Assembly: GCA_963743325.1 (NCBI GenBank)
Contig: CAVUOZ010000013.1
Coordinates: 166,146-230,145 of the forward strand
DNA length: 64,000 nt
Direction of reading: 5' to 3'
From: DATFVA01 sp963743325
GTDB taxonomy: Bacteria; Bacteroidota; Ignavibacteria; Ignavibacteriales; Ignavibacteriaceae
The notes beneath the pieces are model-generated. The model was not told the origin of the DNA, did no database searches, and saw only the letters and a program-made list of their open reading frames with translations. Positions 63,406 through 64,000 of the stretch are shown here, piece by piece (positions within the stretch are counted from its first letter, which is position 1; every line of letters starts with the position of its first letter). Both the position numbers and the translations under genes were made by a program.

Positions 63406-63937
63406 TCCATCTAAGATACATCCCTATTATTTTTACTTTATGTGTCTGACATCTGCCTATGTTATGCAAATACCCTCTGGTCAGTATTTCTATTCCTTCT
63501 TTCTTTATAACCCTTATATCTCTCTGATTGTCCTTACTGTGCACCCTAAATATTTTAATTATATCTTCCTGGCTTAAAACCCCTTCCTGTTCTATCGCTT
63601 CCTGACTTATTCGCTGCAGTTTTACTCTTCGCAGCTCTATTCTTCCATATTCCCTTAATACCTCTAAGTCTTCTATTCCGTTATCTATCGTCAACCGCAC
63701 TCTTTTCTTTTCCATTTTCTCTATTACTTTCCCAGACCTTTCTTCTATCCCTATTACTGTTACTTCTATTTGCCCTTCTCTTAATCTCTCTTCCCTTATT
63801 AAACATTCTTTGGCTGTCATTAATATCAATGAACTTAACTTCGGTGAGAGTTCATATGAGTTTTCTAATTCCCATATGAACTCTCCTTCCGAACTTTTTA
63901 TTTGCTGTCTGTCTATTAATCTTCTTTTTAGATTCAT
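63392..63937 (-). CDS. DUF1670-like protein, N-terminal part before frameshift
   Basis: A 181-residue frame, first gene of the element, with GAGGTG 5 bases before the ATG and only 37 bases from the right terminal repeat. It has FIWELENSYELSPKLSSLIL, EGQIEVTVIGIEERSGKVIE and KRVRLTIDNGIEDLEVLREY, then LSQEDIIKIFRVHSKDNQRD (first HTH) and RCQTHKVKIIGMYL. The last six residues (RWNDLQ) no longer match the family; the true continuation is in the +1 frame. With the shift, the product would have 281 residues, close to the 267 of its paralogue. Ile is mostly ATA and Arg mostly AGA or AGG. Confidence 0.65.
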   Translation of the reverse strand: MNLKRRLIDRQQIKSSEGEFIWELENSYELSPKLSSLILMTAKECLIREERLREGQIEVTVIGIEERSGKVIEKMEKKRVRLTIDNGIEDLEVLREYGRIELRRVKLQRISQEAIEQEGVLSQEDIIKIFRVHSKDNQRDIRVIKKEGIEILTRGYLHNIGRCQTHKVKIIGMYLRWNDLQ

Positions 63938-63974
63938 TTTTCACCTCAGTTGTTTTTCTAATTTAACTTTTCTG

Positions 63975-63990
63975 AGGCGACAAATGTCGT
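63975..63990. repeat. Right terminal inverted repeat
   Basis: AGGCGACAAATGTCGT, the exact reverse complement of the left repeat at 62267-62282. The first gene begins 38 bases inside it, so the repeat may overlap the element's promoter. Confidence 0.85.
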
Positions 63991-63994
63991 TATT
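63991..63994. repeat. Candidate target-site duplication, right
   Basis: TATT follows the right terminal repeat and matches TATT at 62263-62266. Only ten bases of right flank are in the window. Confidence 0.45.
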
Positions 63995-64000
63995 TCATCA

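Larger units (their letters stand above)
62267..63990. mobile_element. DUF1670 insertion-sequence-like element
   Basis: A 1724-bp unit bounded by perfect 16-bp terminal inverted repeats, ACGACATTTGTCGCCT on the left and its complement on the right, with possible TATT duplications outside. It contains only three minus-strand frames that fill it from end to end: a frameshifted DUF1670-like gene and a second DUF1670-like gene, both overlapping as in an operon. Codon use is strongly biased to ATA, AGA and AGG, unlike the neighbours. No DDE, tyrosine or HUH catalytic motif is evident. The ends, gene content and codon use together suggest an insertion sequence of a type I cannot place in a known family. 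Confidence 0.7.

Noticed and set aside
1..64000. tRNA or rRNA genes
   Set aside because: No cloverleaf with a GGTTCRANYCC arm and no rRNA-like sequence was found in the gaps.

Overview
This window is AT-rich bacterial chromosome, most likely from the Ignavibacteria (Bacteroidota/Chlorobiota lineage). The best evidence is a set of secreted proteins with type IX secretion (T9SS) type A C-terminal sorting domains (NYPNPFNP ... SGIYIY ... LLLK). Anaerobic central metabolism (NifJ), HslUV, sigma-54 and a barrel-fused SppA fit the same group. No rRNA, tRNA or CRISPR array was found. Layout: 1-7150 holds a partial DUF5916-type surface protein and two T9SS cargo proteins (FG-GAP and BNR propellers), with a frameshifted outer-membrane protein gene between them. 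7200-17820 is a carbohydrate locus: a GH38 alpha-mannosidase, a ribose-type sugar ABC transporter (binding protein, ATPase, permease) and a divergent GH63/MGH1-like glycosidase. 18500-23460 has a possible structured RNA followed by a dihydroorotate-dehydrogenase-like gene and nifJ. 23840-35100 contains a CYTH protein, membrane proteins, carAB with a terminator in its leader, a PIN-PhoH ATPase, a lipoprotein and mnmA. 35180-43970 has a 37-residue membrane peptide with a strong ribosome binding site, a metallophosphoesterase, a minus-strand DUF3109-rpoN-methyltransferase-hslV-hslU series and an SDR. 44018-62000 mixes surface proteins (a five-copy lamin-tail protein and three T9SS cargos), a GNAT-DinB-cupin operon, SppA, an MlaF-type ATPase, DUF2721, aat and small exported proteins. 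The right end, 62267-63990, looks like a complete uncharacterised insertion element: 16-bp terminal inverted repeats, a possible 4-bp target duplication, and two DUF1670-like helix-turn-helix proteins as its only genes. The upstream one is split by a +1 frameshift at a CTT-AGA site, where tRNA-Leu slippage from CUU to UUA would restore an ungapped match to its partner. Several intergenic regions, and one coding region, carry small palindromes of the ACCTGC...GCAGGT type. In two cases an empty and a filled copy of the same site lie side by side, and the palindrome sits at or next to the centre of another palindrome. One of these is an in-frame 21-bp insertion in a T9SS sorting domain. The DUF1670 element and the palindrome-in-palindrome insertions are the most promising undescribed systems here.
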